The notes below the pieces were generated by a model, which was not told the DNA's origin, did no database searches, and was given only the letters and a program-made list of their open reading frames with translations. A program made the translations under genes and the position numbers. A DNA stretch of 64,000 bases, taken from Sphingopyxis alaskensis RB2256 (GTDB lineage: Bacteria; Pseudomonadota; Alphaproteobacteria; Sphingomonadales; Sphingomonadaceae). Of the stretch, positions 17,600 to 26,333 are shown piece after piece. The stretch spans positions 372,001 through 436,000 of the forward strand of contig NC_008048.1 of assembly GCF_000013985.1 (NCBI RefSeq), in the 5' to 3' direction. Positions within the stretch are counted from its first letter, which is position 1. Every line of letters starts with the position of its first letter.

Positions 17600-17644
17600 C
17601 GGTCGTGCTCGCAATCCGGTGCGACATCGCCTATATCGGTGATC

Positions 17645-18484
17645 ATGTATGATTATGTCACCATAACCGCCGACGATGCGACCGCCCCGGCGCGCGTGCG
17701 CGACGGCACGATCAAGCTGCACGACGAGGCGGGCTTTGCGGGCATGCGCAAGGCGGGGCGGCTGTCGGCCGAGATCCTCGACGCGCTCGTCCCCTTTGTC
17801 CAGCCGGGGGTGACGACTGCGGCGATCGACGACCTCGTCCGCACAATGATGCTGGAGGGCGGGGGCATTCCCGCGACCTTGGGCTATCGCGGCTTCACGC
17901 ACAGCTGCTGCACCAGCATCAACCATGTCGTGTGTCACGGCATTCCCGACGACAAGCCGCTGCGCGAGGGCGACATCGTCAATGTCGATGTCACCAGCAT
18001 CGTCGATGGCTGGCACGGCGACACCAGCCGCATGTATCTGGTCGGCGAAGTGCCGATCAAGGCGCGGCGGCTGGTGGAAGTCACCTATGAATGCCTGATG
18101 CTCGGCATCGAGCAGGCGAAGCCGGGCAACCGCATGGGCGACGTCGCGCATGCGATCCAGACCCACGCCGAACGCCACCGTTATTCGGTCGTCCGCGATT
18201 TCTGCGGTCACGGGCTGGGCCAGATGTTCCACGACGCGCCCGAGGTCGTCCACGCCGGGCGCCCCGGCACCGGGCCGGAGCTGCGCCCCGGCATGTTCTT
18301 TACGATCGAGCCGATGATCAACACCGGCAAATATGCGGTAAAGATGCTCGCCGACGGCTGGACCGCGGTGACGCGCGACCGCTCGCTGTCGGCGCAGTTC
18401 GAGCACAGCATCGGGATCACCGAGACGGGTTGCGAGATTTTCACCGCGAGCCCGAAGGGTTTGAACGCGCCGCCGTGGGGCTGA
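17645..18484 (+). CDS. map: Methionine aminopeptidase, type I
   Basis: A 279-residue pita-bread-fold enzyme that removes initiator methionine from nascent proteins. The five metal ligands are visible in order: the aspartates in NVDVTSIVDGWHGDTSRMY, the histidine in GHGLG, and glutamates in TIEPM and QFEHS. The length is about 20 residues more than E. coli MAP because of a longer N-terminus. The ATG at 17,645 was preferred to a GTG two codons earlier. The two are hard to separate from the sequence. Confidence 0.92.
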   Translation: MYDYVTITADDATAPARVRDGTIKLHDEAGFAGMRKAGRLSAEILDALVPFVQPGVTTAAIDDLVRTMMLEGGGIPATLGYRGFTHSCCTSINHVVCHGIPDDKPLREGDIVNVDVTSIVDGWHGDTSRMYLVGEVPIKARRLVEVTYECLMLGIEQAKPGNRMGDVAHAIQTHAERHRYSVVRDFCGHGLGQMFHDAPEVVHAGRPGTGPELRPGMFFTIEPMINTGKYAVKMLADGWTAVTRDRSLSAQFEHSIGITETGCEIFTASPKGLNAPPWG

Positions 18485-18505
18485 CCGGCACGACGATTCC
18501 CATTT

Positions 18506-18587
18506 CGTCACCCCGGACTTGATCGGGGTCCAGGAAGGCTGGCGCTGCGTTGGAAGTCATGGATCCCGGATCAAGTCCGGGATGACG
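18506..18587. repeat. Palindromic intergenic repeat, 'rigorous GATC' type
   Basis: CGTCACCCCGGACTTGATCGGGGTCC is mirrored by GGATCCCGGATCAAGTCCGGGATGACG 30 bases later. It sits between map and the PQQ dehydrogenase gene and can fold into a long hairpin. The form GTCACCCCGGACTTGATCCGGGGTCC is widespread in alphaproteobacterial intergenic DNA. Confidence 0.65.
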
Positions 18588-18685
18588 ACGAGACGCTTCG
18601 GCCCCCCAATTTCCTGCTTGCACCCTCGCCGCTTCGCGCGCAGTCTTGACGTTAACGTCAACGATAGGCGTACAGGGAGAGCGAT

Positions 18686-20869
18686 ATGGCGAAACGGGTC
18701 TTTTCGGCTGCGCTGCTGGGCGGCGCGGCGCTGGCATTGGCAGCGTGCAACGCATCGAAGAATGAAGCCATCGCGGCCGGATCGCTCGACGATGCCGAAA
18801 GGGCCAGCGAGGCGCTGCTCAAGACCGGCGGCAACGGCGACGACTGGGGCGCAATCGGCTTCAGCTATGACGAGCAGCGCTTCAGCCCGCTGACCGACAT
18901 CAACGACCGGAATGTCGGCGATCTCGGCATCGCCTGGTTCGCCGACCTGGAGGATGCACGCGGGCAGGAAGCGACGCCGGTGGTGGTCGACGGGGTGATG
19001 TATGTCAGCCATGCCTGGTCGAAGGTCAGCGCGTGGGACGCAGCGACCGGCAAGCCCTTGTGGAAATATGACCCCAAAGTGCCGGGCGAGCGCGCGGTCC
19101 ACGCCTGCTGCGACGTCGTCAACCGCGGCGTTGCGGTGTGGGGCGACAAAGTCTTTGTCGGCGCGCTCGACGGGCGACTGATCGCCCTCGACCGGACGAG
19201 CGGCAAGGAACTGTGGGCGACGCAGACCTTCGATGCCGACCGGCCCTATACGATCACCGGCGCGCCGCGCGTGGTGAAGGACATGGTGCTGATCGGCAAT
19301 GGCGGCGCCGAGTTTGGCGTGCGCGGCTATGTGACCGCCTATGATGCCGACACGGGCAGGCAGCGCTGGCGTTTCTACACCGCGCCCAACCCGAAGAAGG
19401 CTAAGGACGGCGCGGCGTCGGACGCCATTTTCGCGTCGAAGGGCAACGCCACCTGGTCCGACACGGGCGAATGGCAGACGTCGGGTGGCGGCGGCACGGT
19501 GTGGGACGCGATCGTCTATGACAAGGATCTCGACCAGATCTACCTCGGCGTCGGCAACGGCAATCCGTGGAACCACGGCACGCGCTCGAACGGCGAGGGC
19601 GACAACTGGTTTCTCTCCTCGATCGTCGCGCTCGACGCGACGACGGGCGCCTATAAATGGCATTATCAGGAAACCCCCGCCGAGACGTGGGATTATACCG
19701 CGACCCAGCCGATCATCCTCGCCGAGCAGGCGGTGAACGGAACGCCCACCAAGGTGCTGTACCATGCGCCCAAGAACGGCTTCTTCTTCACCATCGACCG
19801 CGCGACCGGCAAACTGCTCGACGCCAAGCCCTTCGTCGACGGGATCAACTGGGCGAGCGGCTACGACCTTGCGACCGGCCGCCCGATCGAGAATCCCGAG
19901 GCGCGCTTCTACAGGACGGGCAAGCCCTTCATCGCGATCCCCGGCGCATTGGGCGCGCACAACTGGCACCCGATGAGCTATAATCCCGCGACGGGGCTCG
20001 TCTATATCCCGGCGCAGCAGATCCCGCAGGCCTATGTCGCCGACATGAACGAACTCGACCGGCGCAAGGTCGTCGGCTTCAACGTCGGCACCTCGCTCAC
20101 CGGCACGATGCTGCCCGACGACAAGGCGGCCTATCGCGCCGCGGTCGCGGCGACGACCGGGCGCCTCGTCGCCTTCGACCCGCGCACGGGCAAGGTGGCG
20201 TGGGGGGTCGACCATCCCGCGGCGTGGAACGGCGGAACGATGACCACCGCGGGCAATCTCGTCTTCCAGGGCACGAGCACCGGGCGTTTCCGCGCCTATG
20301 CCGCCGACACCGGCAAGCAGCTCCTCGACCTCGACATGCAGTCGGGGATCGTCGGCGCGCCCTCGACCTTCCGCGTGAACGGCGTCCAATATGTCGCTTT
20401 CCAGACGAGCAAGGGCGGTGCCTTCCCGCTCGTCGCCGGCGTCGCGGGCGGCGCGACGCGCAAGGTTCCCAATATCCCGCGCCTCGTCGTATTGAAGCTC
20501 GGCGGCCGGGCGCAGCTTCCCGCGCTGCCGCGGGCAACGACGCTCGCGTGGAACCCGCCGCCGCAGTTCGGCACAGCGGCACAGGTCGCCACAGGCAAGG
20601 CCTTGTTCGGTCGCTATTGCATCGTCTGCCACGGCGACAGCGCGATCGGCAACGGCTTCACCCCCGACCTGCGCGTCTCGGGCACCCTTGCCAACCCGGA
20701 GGCGTGGAAGGCCGTGCTCCTCGACGGCGCGCTCAAGGACCGCGGCATGGTCGGCTTCGCCAAGGTACTGACCCCGGCCGATGCCGCGGCGATCCGCGCC
20801 TATGTCATCGATCGCTCAATCTGGACCAGGGAAAATCTGCCGAACGCATCGGCGCCGGTGGGGCGCTGA
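18686..20869 (+). CDS. PQQ-dependent quinohemoprotein alcohol dehydrogenase (type II)
   Basis: A 727-residue periplasmic enzyme. It starts with a lipoprotein-like signal (ALALAACNAS). An eight-bladed PQQ propeller follows, with repeated W-docking segments (GKPLWKYDP, GKELWAT, GAYKWHY). The vicinal cysteines that clamp PQQ are in VHACCDVV, and calcium/PQQ contacts are in GNGNPWNHGTRS. From about residue 620 there is a cytochrome c domain with CIVCH. This architecture oxidises alcohols and passes electrons to a cytochrome or azurin. It is the last chromosomal gene before the island scar. Confidence 0.9.
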   Translation: MAKRVFSAALLGGAALALAACNASKNEAIAAGSLDDAERASEALLKTGGNGDDWGAIGFSYDEQRFSPLTDINDRNVGDLGIAWFADLEDARGQEATPVVVDGVMYVSHAWSKVSAWDAATGKPLWKYDPKVPGERAVHACCDVVNRGVAVWGDKVFVGALDGRLIALDRTSGKELWATQTFDADRPYTITGAPRVVKDMVLIGNGGAEFGVRGYVTAYDADTGRQRWRFYTAPNPKKAKDGAASDAIFASKGNATWSDTGEWQTSGGGGTVWDAIVYDKDLDQIYLGVGNGNPWNHGTRSNGEGDNWFLSSIVALDATTGAYKWHYQETPAETWDYTATQPIILAEQAVNGTPTKVLYHAPKNGFFFTIDRATGKLLDAKPFVDGINWASGYDLATGRPIENPEARFYRTGKPFIAIPGALGAHNWHPMSYNPATGLVYIPAQQIPQAYVADMNELDRRKVVGFNVGTSLTGTMLPDDKAAYRAAVAATTGRLVAFDPRTGKVAWGVDHPAAWNGGTMTTAGNLVFQGTSTGRFRAYAADTGKQLLDLDMQSGIVGAPSTFRVNGVQYVAFQTSKGGAFPLVAGVAGGATRKVPNIPRLVVLKLGGRAQLPALPRATTLAWNPPPQFGTAAQVATGKALFGRYCIVCHGDSAIGNGFTPDLRVSGTLANPEAWKAVLLDGALKDRGMVGFAKVLTPADAAAIRAYVIDRSIWTRENLPNASAPVGR

Positions 20870-21009
20870 GCGCCGGTTTTCCAGAGAAGTGGTTTCTCAT
20901 TCCGGCGTCGCGGGCAGGGGCGGCAACCGCTTGACGGGTGATGCGTGACGGCATCTCGCAAGCCATCGGACTGAGGGTCTATAAGCGTTTTCGCTGCGGC
21001 TCCGGGGTC

Positions 21010-21027
21010 TGGTAGCGGAGGAGGGAT
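21010..21027 (-). other. tRNA 3'-end-like sequence with CCA; candidate attachment site
   Basis: Read on the minus strand the sequence is ATCCCTCCTCCGCTACCA, which looks like the last part of a T-arm, a 7-base acceptor strand, a discriminator A and CCA. No other part of a tRNA is present on either side. This is what remains at the far end of an element that integrated into the 3' end of a tRNA gene. It marks the switch from chromosomal genes to gene fragments. The partner tRNA would lie beyond the window. Confidence 0.4.
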
Positions 21028-21085
21028 CTTTTGCCAGCTCATAACTATCTGCTGTGCATCGATTTCCTTGCAATAATCGCGCAGA

Positions 21086-21106
21086 ATACCCCCATCGATA
21101 CCCCCA
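21086..21106. repeat. Two ATACCCCCA direct repeats beside the candidate att site
   Basis: ATACCCCCA occurs at 21,086-21,094 and again at 21,098-21,106. Short repeats like this beside a tRNA-type att site resemble arm-type binding sites of tyrosine recombinases. No integrase gene is in the window. Confidence 0.4.
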
Positions 21107-21185
21107 AAAAGGGATCTTTGCGGCGGGCTGCCCTGACTGTGCGACGGGACCATTTCGTTTGGTCCATCTGCAATCTGCGGGCTTT

Positions 21186-21380
21186 TCAGGATGGGGTGTC
21201 GTAGGAGCATTCTTCGTGGGTAGCCGGACGGGCATCTTGTCGGCTTGGCTCATCTGACGTTGGCGCCTCTGGCAGCAGGTTCTCGGTGTAGATGAAACGG
21301 CGACACGCTTGTCGGAAGCTCTCGGGAGTTTTCTGCTCTCCGAAGCCGTAGACATCGATCCCTTGCTCACGGATAGGCAC
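21186..21380 (-). pseudogene. C-terminal fragment of an NYN-domain (LabA/PIN-like) protein
   Basis: The segment REQGIDVYGFGEQKTPESFR followed by QACRRFIYTENL is typical of the end of NYN ribonuclease-fold domains. The catalytic aspartates of the N-terminal half are absent. An in-frame stop (TAG) lies just upstream of the first codon, so the gene is cut there. The tail after TENL is short and ends early. It is one of several truncated genes piled up at the island edge. Confidence 0.55.
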
Positions 21381-21432
21381 CCTCCTGCCCTATGCCGCAC
21401 AATCCTGAATGGAAGTCTGGAGTCCTGCCGAG

Positions 21433-21579
21433 ATGAGCCAAAGGTTCACCCGCGAAGAGTTCTACGACCTGGTCTGGACGAAACCTCTGACGCACTTAGC
21501 GAAGGACTTCCGACTGTCAGACGTTGCGCTTCACAAGATCTGCAGGAAGCATGATATCCCTAACCCGCCGCTCGGCTGG
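21433..21579 (+). pseudogene. N-terminal fragment of a small conserved HTH-like protein
   Basis: MSQRFTREEFYDLVW begins a fragment that continues through LAKDFRLSDVALHKICRKHD to NPPLGW. It resembles the start of a conserved family seen in many sphingomonads, and an HTH lies in the middle. After codon 49 the similarity stops where another fragment on the opposite strand begins. The rest of the gene is missing. Confidence 0.5.
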
Positions 21580-21582
21580 GCG

Positions 21583-21700
21583 ATTGCGGTATCGGCACCT
21601 GTTATGCCGAGCTCGATGAGCAGCCTCGCTGCCACAGTGCCGGCTCGGCCCAGCCCTCCTCGGCAATGTATAAAGACGCTTTCTGCTCCAAGAGATCCAG
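21583..21700 (-). pseudogene. Internal fragment of a protein tyrosine / dual-specificity phosphatase
   Basis: In a minus-strand frame that lacks a start codon the sequence reads [20 protein letters not shown] then LLIELGI. This contains the HC-x5-R phosphatase P-loop (HCRGGLGR). The fragment is cut on both sides: at 21,700 by IS3 sequence and at 21,583 by the preceding fragment. It cannot be expressed as an enzyme. Confidence 0.6.
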
Positions 21701-22336
21701 ATACTCAGGCGACGACGAAGCCGCAAGCGTGCTGTCGGCACAAGAGCGCCTGCTCCGGTTCTGGCGTTGCCGAACCAGCGCTGGAGCCTGGACTTCGTGC
21801 ACGACCAGATGGCATCCGGCAGGCGGTTCCGGGTGCTCAACGTGGTCGATGACGTGACGAGGGAGTGCCTGGCAGCGGTGCCGGACACGTCGATCTCTGG
21901 GCGCCGTGTCGTGCGCGAGCTGACCGCGCTGATCGAACGGCGTGGCAAGCCCGGCATGATCGTCAGCGACAATGGGACGGAACTCACCAGCAACGCCGTA
22001 CTGGCATGGTGCGGCGAGATCGGCGTCGAGTGGCATTACATCGCGCCCGGAAGGCCGATGCAGAATGGCTATGTCGAGAGCTTCAATGGCCGGATGCGGG
22101 ACGAGCTTCTCAACGAGACGTTGTTCCTGAGCATGGCTCACGCCCGGGTCGAGATCGCTGCTTGGGTGGATGACTACAACCGGGAGAGACCGCACTCATC
22201 GCTTGGCTACGCAACACCGGCGGCGTTCGCCGCCGAACTGGATAAGCAATGGCCTGCTTCGCTACGCCCTACGGGCTCCGCTACGCAGCCCATTGCTTCA
22301 ACCGCGCTGATGCGCAAAACAACCGCCCGGCTCTAA
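21701..22336 (+). mobile_element. IS3-family transposase (OrfB) fragment, 5' truncated
   Basis: The frame reads [10 protein letters not shown], then [11 protein letters not shown] and continues to the end of an IS3-group integrase domain. The DDE residues are in [15 protein letters not shown] and [10 protein letters not shown]. The N-terminal HTH_21 part and all of OrfA are missing because the 5' side joins the phosphatase fragment at 21,700. The right end of the IS is probably near 22,350. The fragment is unlikely to transpose. Confidence 0.8.
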
Positions 22337-22544
22337 TCCCAGCTGGGGGAAGGCTGGGGGTCACGACACCTTGCAACGCTCGCGCAGTTGGGGATGGTGG
22401 ACCGGCGCTGAGATCCAAGACGGGATAAACTCGCGCTTGTCGTGAGCGCTGTATAAGAAGGGTTTGGCAAAAAATACATCATCACGAGCGACCCTGGCCT
22501 CACTCGACGGTTGATTTGGGCTGCCGCGCCCGTAAGTTTCCTCC
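22337..22544. other. Intergenic region upstream of degP; no supported gene
   Basis: This 208-bp stretch probably contains the IS3 right end and the degP promoter. A 68-codon minus-strand frame (22,361-22,567) overlaps the degP start and has no recognisable homology, so it is not called. No convincing heat-shock promoter could be identified. Confidence 0.4.
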
Positions 22545-23678
22545 ATGGATAGATCCCCTAACCTCAAGGTATCGAAGTCAAAAACCTACTTCGAACTCCT
22601 TATCATCATGAACGTCCTTCTTCTTGCCGCTTCAGCAGCCCTCTTGATCAACCAGTCCGCTCCGGTCGCCGAACCACGCGTCGTCACTGCGCGAGGCGAT
22701 CTTGGCGCAGATGAACGTGCGACAATCGACCTGTTCCGGAACGCACGCGAGTCCGTCGTCTTCATATCGACACGGCAGCGGGTGGCCGATTTCTGGACAC
22801 GCAATGTCTATAGCGTGCCGCGCGGTTCCGGCTCGGGTCTCGTATGGGACGAGGCCGGCCATATTGTCACAAATTTCCATGTCATCGAGGGCGCCTCCGA
22901 AGCGCAAATCCAGCTTGCTGACGGTCGCCAGTTTTCCGCCACGCTGGTCGGTGTTAGCCCACAACACGATCTTGCTGTCCTGAAAATAGGCGGTGCGGGC
23001 TTCACTGCGCCCGCGCGGGTGCCAATCGGCACGAGCATCGATCTGCAGGTGGGGCAGAATGTCTTCGCAATTGGAAACCCGTTCGGCCTAGACTGGACCC
23101 TGACCAAGGGGATTGTTTCGGCGCTGGATCGTTCGCTGCCGAATGAAAATGGCCCCGACATTCGGCACCTCATCCAGACCGATGCCGCCATCAATCCAGG
23201 CAATTCGGGTGGTCCGCTGCTCGATTCCGCAGGCAGACTGATCGGGATCAATACCGCAATCTATAGTCCCTCCGGGGCATCGGCAGGAATCGGCTTTGCC
23301 GTGCCGGTTGATACGGTCATGCGGGTCGTGCCGCAGCTCATTTCGGAAGGGCGCTATACGCGGCCCAGCCTTGGCTTTGAAAGCGATGACGATATAAACG
23401 ATCGGCTCAAACGCGCTTCGGGGATCGAAGGGGTTTTCGTCCTGCGGGTGGATCCCGGGTCCTCGGCGGATCGCGCCGGTCTGGTTGCTGCGCAGCGTAC
23501 GAGGCGCGGTGTCGCTCCTGGAGACATCGTTACCGCTCTGAACGGCAAACCCGTTTCCAGAGTCGGCGATCTGCTCGCCCGACTAGACGATTTTCGGGTC
23601 GGACAAAGCGTCGAACTTACGCTGATGCGCGGCGGCGAAGAGCGAATGGTCAGGCTCGAACTCGAACCGGGAAGCTGA
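22545..23678 (+). CDS. degP: HtrA/DegP-family periplasmic serine protease
   Basis: A 377-residue membrane-anchored S1C protease. One N-terminal helix (about 17-37) anchors it. The catalytic triad is His112 (TNFHVIEG), Asp142 (QHDLAVLKI) and Ser221 (GNSGGPLL). One PDZ domain follows at about 270-375, so the layout is closer to DegS than to two-PDZ DegP. It degrades misfolded envelope proteins. In known LHR/tLST loci a degP gene is the terminal member, and here too it is the outermost island gene. It is convergent with the Hsp20 genes across a shared terminator. Confidence 0.88.
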   Translation: MDRSPNLKVSKSKTYFELLIIMNVLLLAASAALLINQSAPVAEPRVVTARGDLGADERATIDLFRNARESVVFISTRQRVADFWTRNVYSVPRGSGSGLVWDEAGHIVTNFHVIEGASEAQIQLADGRQFSATLVGVSPQHDLAVLKIGGAGFTAPARVPIGTSIDLQVGQNVFAIGNPFGLDWTLTKGIVSALDRSLPNENGPDIRHLIQTDAAINPGNSGGPLLDSAGRLIGINTAIYSPSGASAGIGFAVPVDTVMRVVPQLISEGRYTRPSLGFESDDDINDRLKRASGIEGVFVLRVDPGSSADRAGLVAAQRTRRGVAPGDIVTALNGKPVSRVGDLLARLDDFRVGQSVELTLMRGGEERMVRLELEPGS

Positions 23679-23689
23679 TGCACGAAGAA

Positions 23690-23717
23690 GGGCCGGTCCC
23701 ATCGGTGAGACCAGCCC
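23690..23717. terminator. Shared hairpin between convergent degP and hsp20
   Basis: GGGCCGGTC pairs with GACCAGCCC (one mismatch) around a 10-base loop. It lies in the 51-bp gap between convergent genes and could end both transcripts. There is no long T tract, so confidence is moderate. Confidence 0.5.
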
Positions 23718-23729
23718 TCCTGTCTGCCA

Positions 23730-24230
23730 TTAACCGGCGTTGATCGGGATCGTCTTGCGTCCATGTGCCGCTTCTGCGGTACGCGGAACCGTAACGGTCA
23801 GAACACCATTGCGGAAGGCCGCCTCGACCTTGTCCTCATCGATCTGCGAAGGCAGGCCGATGCGACGCTCGAAGCGGCCATAGCTACGTTCGGAATAGCC
23901 GCGTTCCTCGTCGCTGGTTTCGGACTTCTTTTCGCCCCGGATCACCAGCTGGTGATTGTCCAGGCTGATTTCGATGTCCTTTTCCTCCATGCCCGGCAAC
24001 TCGGCCGTGACACGGATTTCCTTGTCGTTCTCCGACAGCTCGACCCGCGGCAAGCCAAGGCTGCGCCCGATGGACGGCAGCGAGGGCATTGAAAACCCGC
24101 GAAACATGTCGTCGAACAAGCGATTGATATCTCGATGAAGCGACATCACCGGATGATCGACCCGCTCCTCCTGCCGGGGAGCGATGTCCTGGCCCTGGCT
24201 TTTCCAGGGAATGAGATCGCGAATAGCCAT
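23730..24230 (-). CDS. hsp20: Small heat-shock protein, Hsp20/alpha-crystallin family
   Basis: A 166-residue holdase chaperone beginning MAIRDLIPW. The alpha-crystallin domain spans about residues 60-155, with the ELPGMEEKDIEI strand region, RSYGRFERRIGLP and the GVLTVTVPR motif near its end. It ends with a KTIPINAG tail carrying an IxI-like anchor. The start at 24,230 has AGGAGG 9 bases upstream. It follows a second Hsp20 gene 103 bases upstream on the same strand and is probably cotranscribed. Its N-terminal region resembles that of the Hsp20 at 30,315. Confidence 0.9.
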   Translation of the reverse strand: MAIRDLIPWKSQGQDIAPRQEERVDHPVMSLHRDINRLFDDMFRGFSMPSLPSIGRSLGLPRVELSENDKEIRVTAELPGMEEKDIEISLDNHQLVIRGEKKSETSDEERGYSERSYGRFERRIGLPSQIDEDKVEAAFRNGVLTVTVPRTAEAAHGRKTIPINAG

Positions 24231-24333
24231 CTCGACATTCCTCCTATTTTCCGACTGGTTCAGGCAAAGCTTCGTCAAGCGGGGCAGGTGCGGTGGCACC
24301 CACCCCGCCGAGGATTTGCCCGATGATTTGGAC

Positions 24334-24810
24334 TTAGCCCGCCTTGTCTTCGGGCAGCTGCGGCGTGTCGTCATTGACATGCTCGCGGCTTCCGATGGCG
24401 ATTTTGCGCCGCTTGAGCGATTCCGGGACGATCCGCTGGAGCGAAATCGTCAACATGCCGTGCTCGTAATCCGCATCGCGCACTTCGACATAATCGGCCA
24501 GCTGGAACCGGCGCTCGAACGCGCGGGCAGCGATACCGCGGTGAACGAATTCAACACCGTCTTCGTCCTTCTCGATCTTCTGACCGGAGATGACGAGCTG
24601 GTTCTGATGTGAAGTGATGTCGATTTCGTCCGGACGGAAGCCGGCAACCGCCAGAGTGATCCGGTAGCTGTCCTCGCCGGTGCGAACGATGTCGAAGGGT
24701 GGGTAGCCATCCTGCGTCTCGGCGCGGAAGCTGTTCTCGAGCGCATCGAAGAGCCGATCGAAACCGACCGTCGAGCGGCGATAGGGGGTCAAATCAAATG
24801 CAGTCCTCAT
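24334..24810 (-). CDS. ibpA: Small heat-shock protein, Hsp20/IbpA-type
   Basis: A 158-residue IbpA/IbpB-type Hsp20, beginning MRTAFDLTPYRRSTVGFDRL as enterobacterial IbpA does. The alpha-crystallin domain covers about residues 40-135 (SYRITLAVAGFRPDEI; GMLTISLQR). IbpA-type proteins bind aggregates and hand them to ClpB and DnaK. The start at 24,810 has AAGGAGG 9 bases upstream. First gene of a two-gene Hsp20 unit; the 425-bp gap upstream must carry its promoter. Confidence 0.9.
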   Translation of the reverse strand: MRTAFDLTPYRRSTVGFDRLFDALENSFRAETQDGYPPFDIVRTGEDSYRITLAVAGFRPDEIDITSHQNQLVISGQKIEKDEDGVEFVHRGIAARAFERRFQLADYVEVRDADYEHGMLTISLQRIVPESLKRRKIAIGSREHVNDDTPQLPEDKAG

Positions 24811-25235
24811 TTCCAAATCCTCCTTGTTGAGCAATCTGGGCATGAGAGGCGCCGGGAACCAAGAGCCGACGCCCTCTGTCCAACCGGCATACCAATGAAT
24901 TTCGTCGTAGGGGCTGCAACATGTCTTGCCATCTGGTGGTCCTACCTTTGAAAAGTGTCAGGAGAATTCTTGAGGTCCCCGCTGACGTGGAATGTACACA
25001 TAATCAGAGCGCATTGAGCGGTAGCTTGAGGTAGCGTATTCCTTTTGACGTGATGGCGTGGACGCGTGAAGCGATCTGCAGTACCCATTTTTGCGTACAT
25101 TGATTCGCAAAACACGATTGGGGAATGCTCTTCATGCAAGCAAGAGCCCTGGAAGCATTCCCCCGCCGGTTGCTCCTTGCAGGCGATCGCGCCAGACAAC
25201 AGCGTGCACAACACCTCATCGCAGGATAAGAGCGC
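24811..25235. other. Divergent promoter region between ibpA and the HPF/sigma-like gene
   Basis: No gene is supported in this 425-bp stretch. CTTGAG occurs twice on the plus strand (near 24,969 and 25,025) but without a matching -10 element at proper spacing. The region is expected to hold promoters in both directions. I could not define them. Confidence 0.4.
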
Positions 25236-26333
25236 ATGGCAATCTTCATCAGCCTGTCAGTCACAGACAAAACTACATCGAAACAGGATGCGGCAACCGT
25301 GCGCACGGCGTTGCTGGAGGAAGCTGTCGGGGCCCTTCAACCAATTTTCGGTGCACGCGGAGCATCTGCTACCCGTATTCAGGCTGTTCTTGGTCGCTCG
25401 CCGGACAAAGATGCGACATTCAGCCTGTCGGTGCATTTGCATTTGCCGGGCCAGAGGATCGTGGCCGTTCACAGTAAGGGAGACGATCTGCGTTCATTGG
25501 CCAGGGACGTCATCGACAAGCTAACATCTGCTACTCGCAGGCATTTGGAAAGACTGGCCCATGGTTCCGAATTCGCCCGCAAAAGGCGGCGCGAGCGTCT
25601 CTACGAGATCACGACCGGGGCCGATCAGCGTCCTGAAAGGGAGCGCAGCCTGGTAGAGGCGAGACTGGCCGAAATCCGGCCCAAGTTGGAAACAGCTGCC
25701 AGGCGTGAATTGGCCTATCTGCGTGCCGTGAGCAAACTTCCAACCGGCTATCCTGAAGCCGCCGATATCGTTGACGAAGCCATCATGCGCGTCATTGCGA
25801 GCGATCATGGGGTCGTGGATGCCGGGGAATTAAAGATTGCCGCCTTGCGCGAACTCTTCGCGGTGATCGACGCGGAAATCGCCGCTCAGCAGATTTCGAT
25901 GTCGGCTATACCGCTAGACAGCGAAGTGCCTCAAGATGCAGAAGATGAAGCGGAGGCTATGGTCGAAGAGGAATTTTACGAATTCTATCAGCCCGACGAC
26001 CATGTCACTTTGGCCGATGTCCTGCCAGTTGAGCTCTCGCAGACCAAAGTCGCGCTCGATGAGATGCACGTTGCAGGCGTGGTCGCGGCTCTGCGCGACC
26101 TGCCGAATCTCTGGCGCAGGGTGTTCGTCTTGCGCCAGCAAGATCTCTTCGCACCGAAGCAGGTTTCGGAAGTGGTCGACCGCGCGCTCGATGAGATTGA
26201 AGATATTTTCGAAAAGGTATCCGCCTTTCTGGATGCGCGCCTCGCCGAGTGGGGTGCCGACTCGTGGGAAGAAATTTTCCGAAGCAAAGGTTGCCGCTGC
26301 TGCCGTCAGGCACCGATGCGTACCGGGGTATGA
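25236..26333 (+). CDS. Fusion of a HPF/RaiA-like domain with a sigma-factor-like region
   Basis: A 365-residue protein I do not recognise as a named family. Residues 1-110 have the alternating pattern and length of a ribosome hibernation-promoting factor (an alpha helix, then beta strands such as FSLSVHLHLPGQRIVAV, then a long helix RDVIDKLTSATRRHLERL). Residues about 150-190 resemble sigma region 2 (helix, then YPEAADIVDEAIMRVIA). Residues about 285-345 resemble region 4 (VVAALRDLPNLWRRVFVLRQ then a second helix pair). Two short acidic stretches separate them. The stop codon overlaps the cardiolipin synthase start by 4 bases, so the genes are coupled. The domain reading is inference from pattern; fold prediction would test it. 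Confidence 0.55.
   Translation: MAIFISLSVTDKTTSKQDAATVRTALLEEAVGALQPIFGARGASATRIQAVLGRSPDKDATFSLSVHLHLPGQRIVAVHSKGDDLRSLARDVIDKLTSATRRHLERLAHGSEFARKRRRERLYEITTGADQRPERERSLVEARLAEIRPKLETAARRELAYLRAVSKLPTGYPEAADIVDEAIMRVIASDHGVVDAGELKIAALRELFAVIDAEIAAQQISMSAIPLDSEVPQDAEDEAEAMVEEEFYEFYQPDDHVTLADVLPVELSQTKVALDEMHVAGVVAALRDLPNLWRRVFVLRQQDLFAPKQVSEVVDRALDEIEDIFEKVSAFLDARLAEWGADSWEEIFRSKGCRCCRQAPMRTGV

Noticed and set aside
7078-18587. CRISPR-like arrays formed by the intergenic repeats
   Set aside because: The repeats are single palindromic units scattered between genes, without regular spacing, spacers or cas genes.
21118-21175. GGACCA-TTTCGT-TGGTCC hairpin as a terminator
   Set aside because: Short stem, no T tract and no upstream gene that needs it; it may be part of the att region instead.
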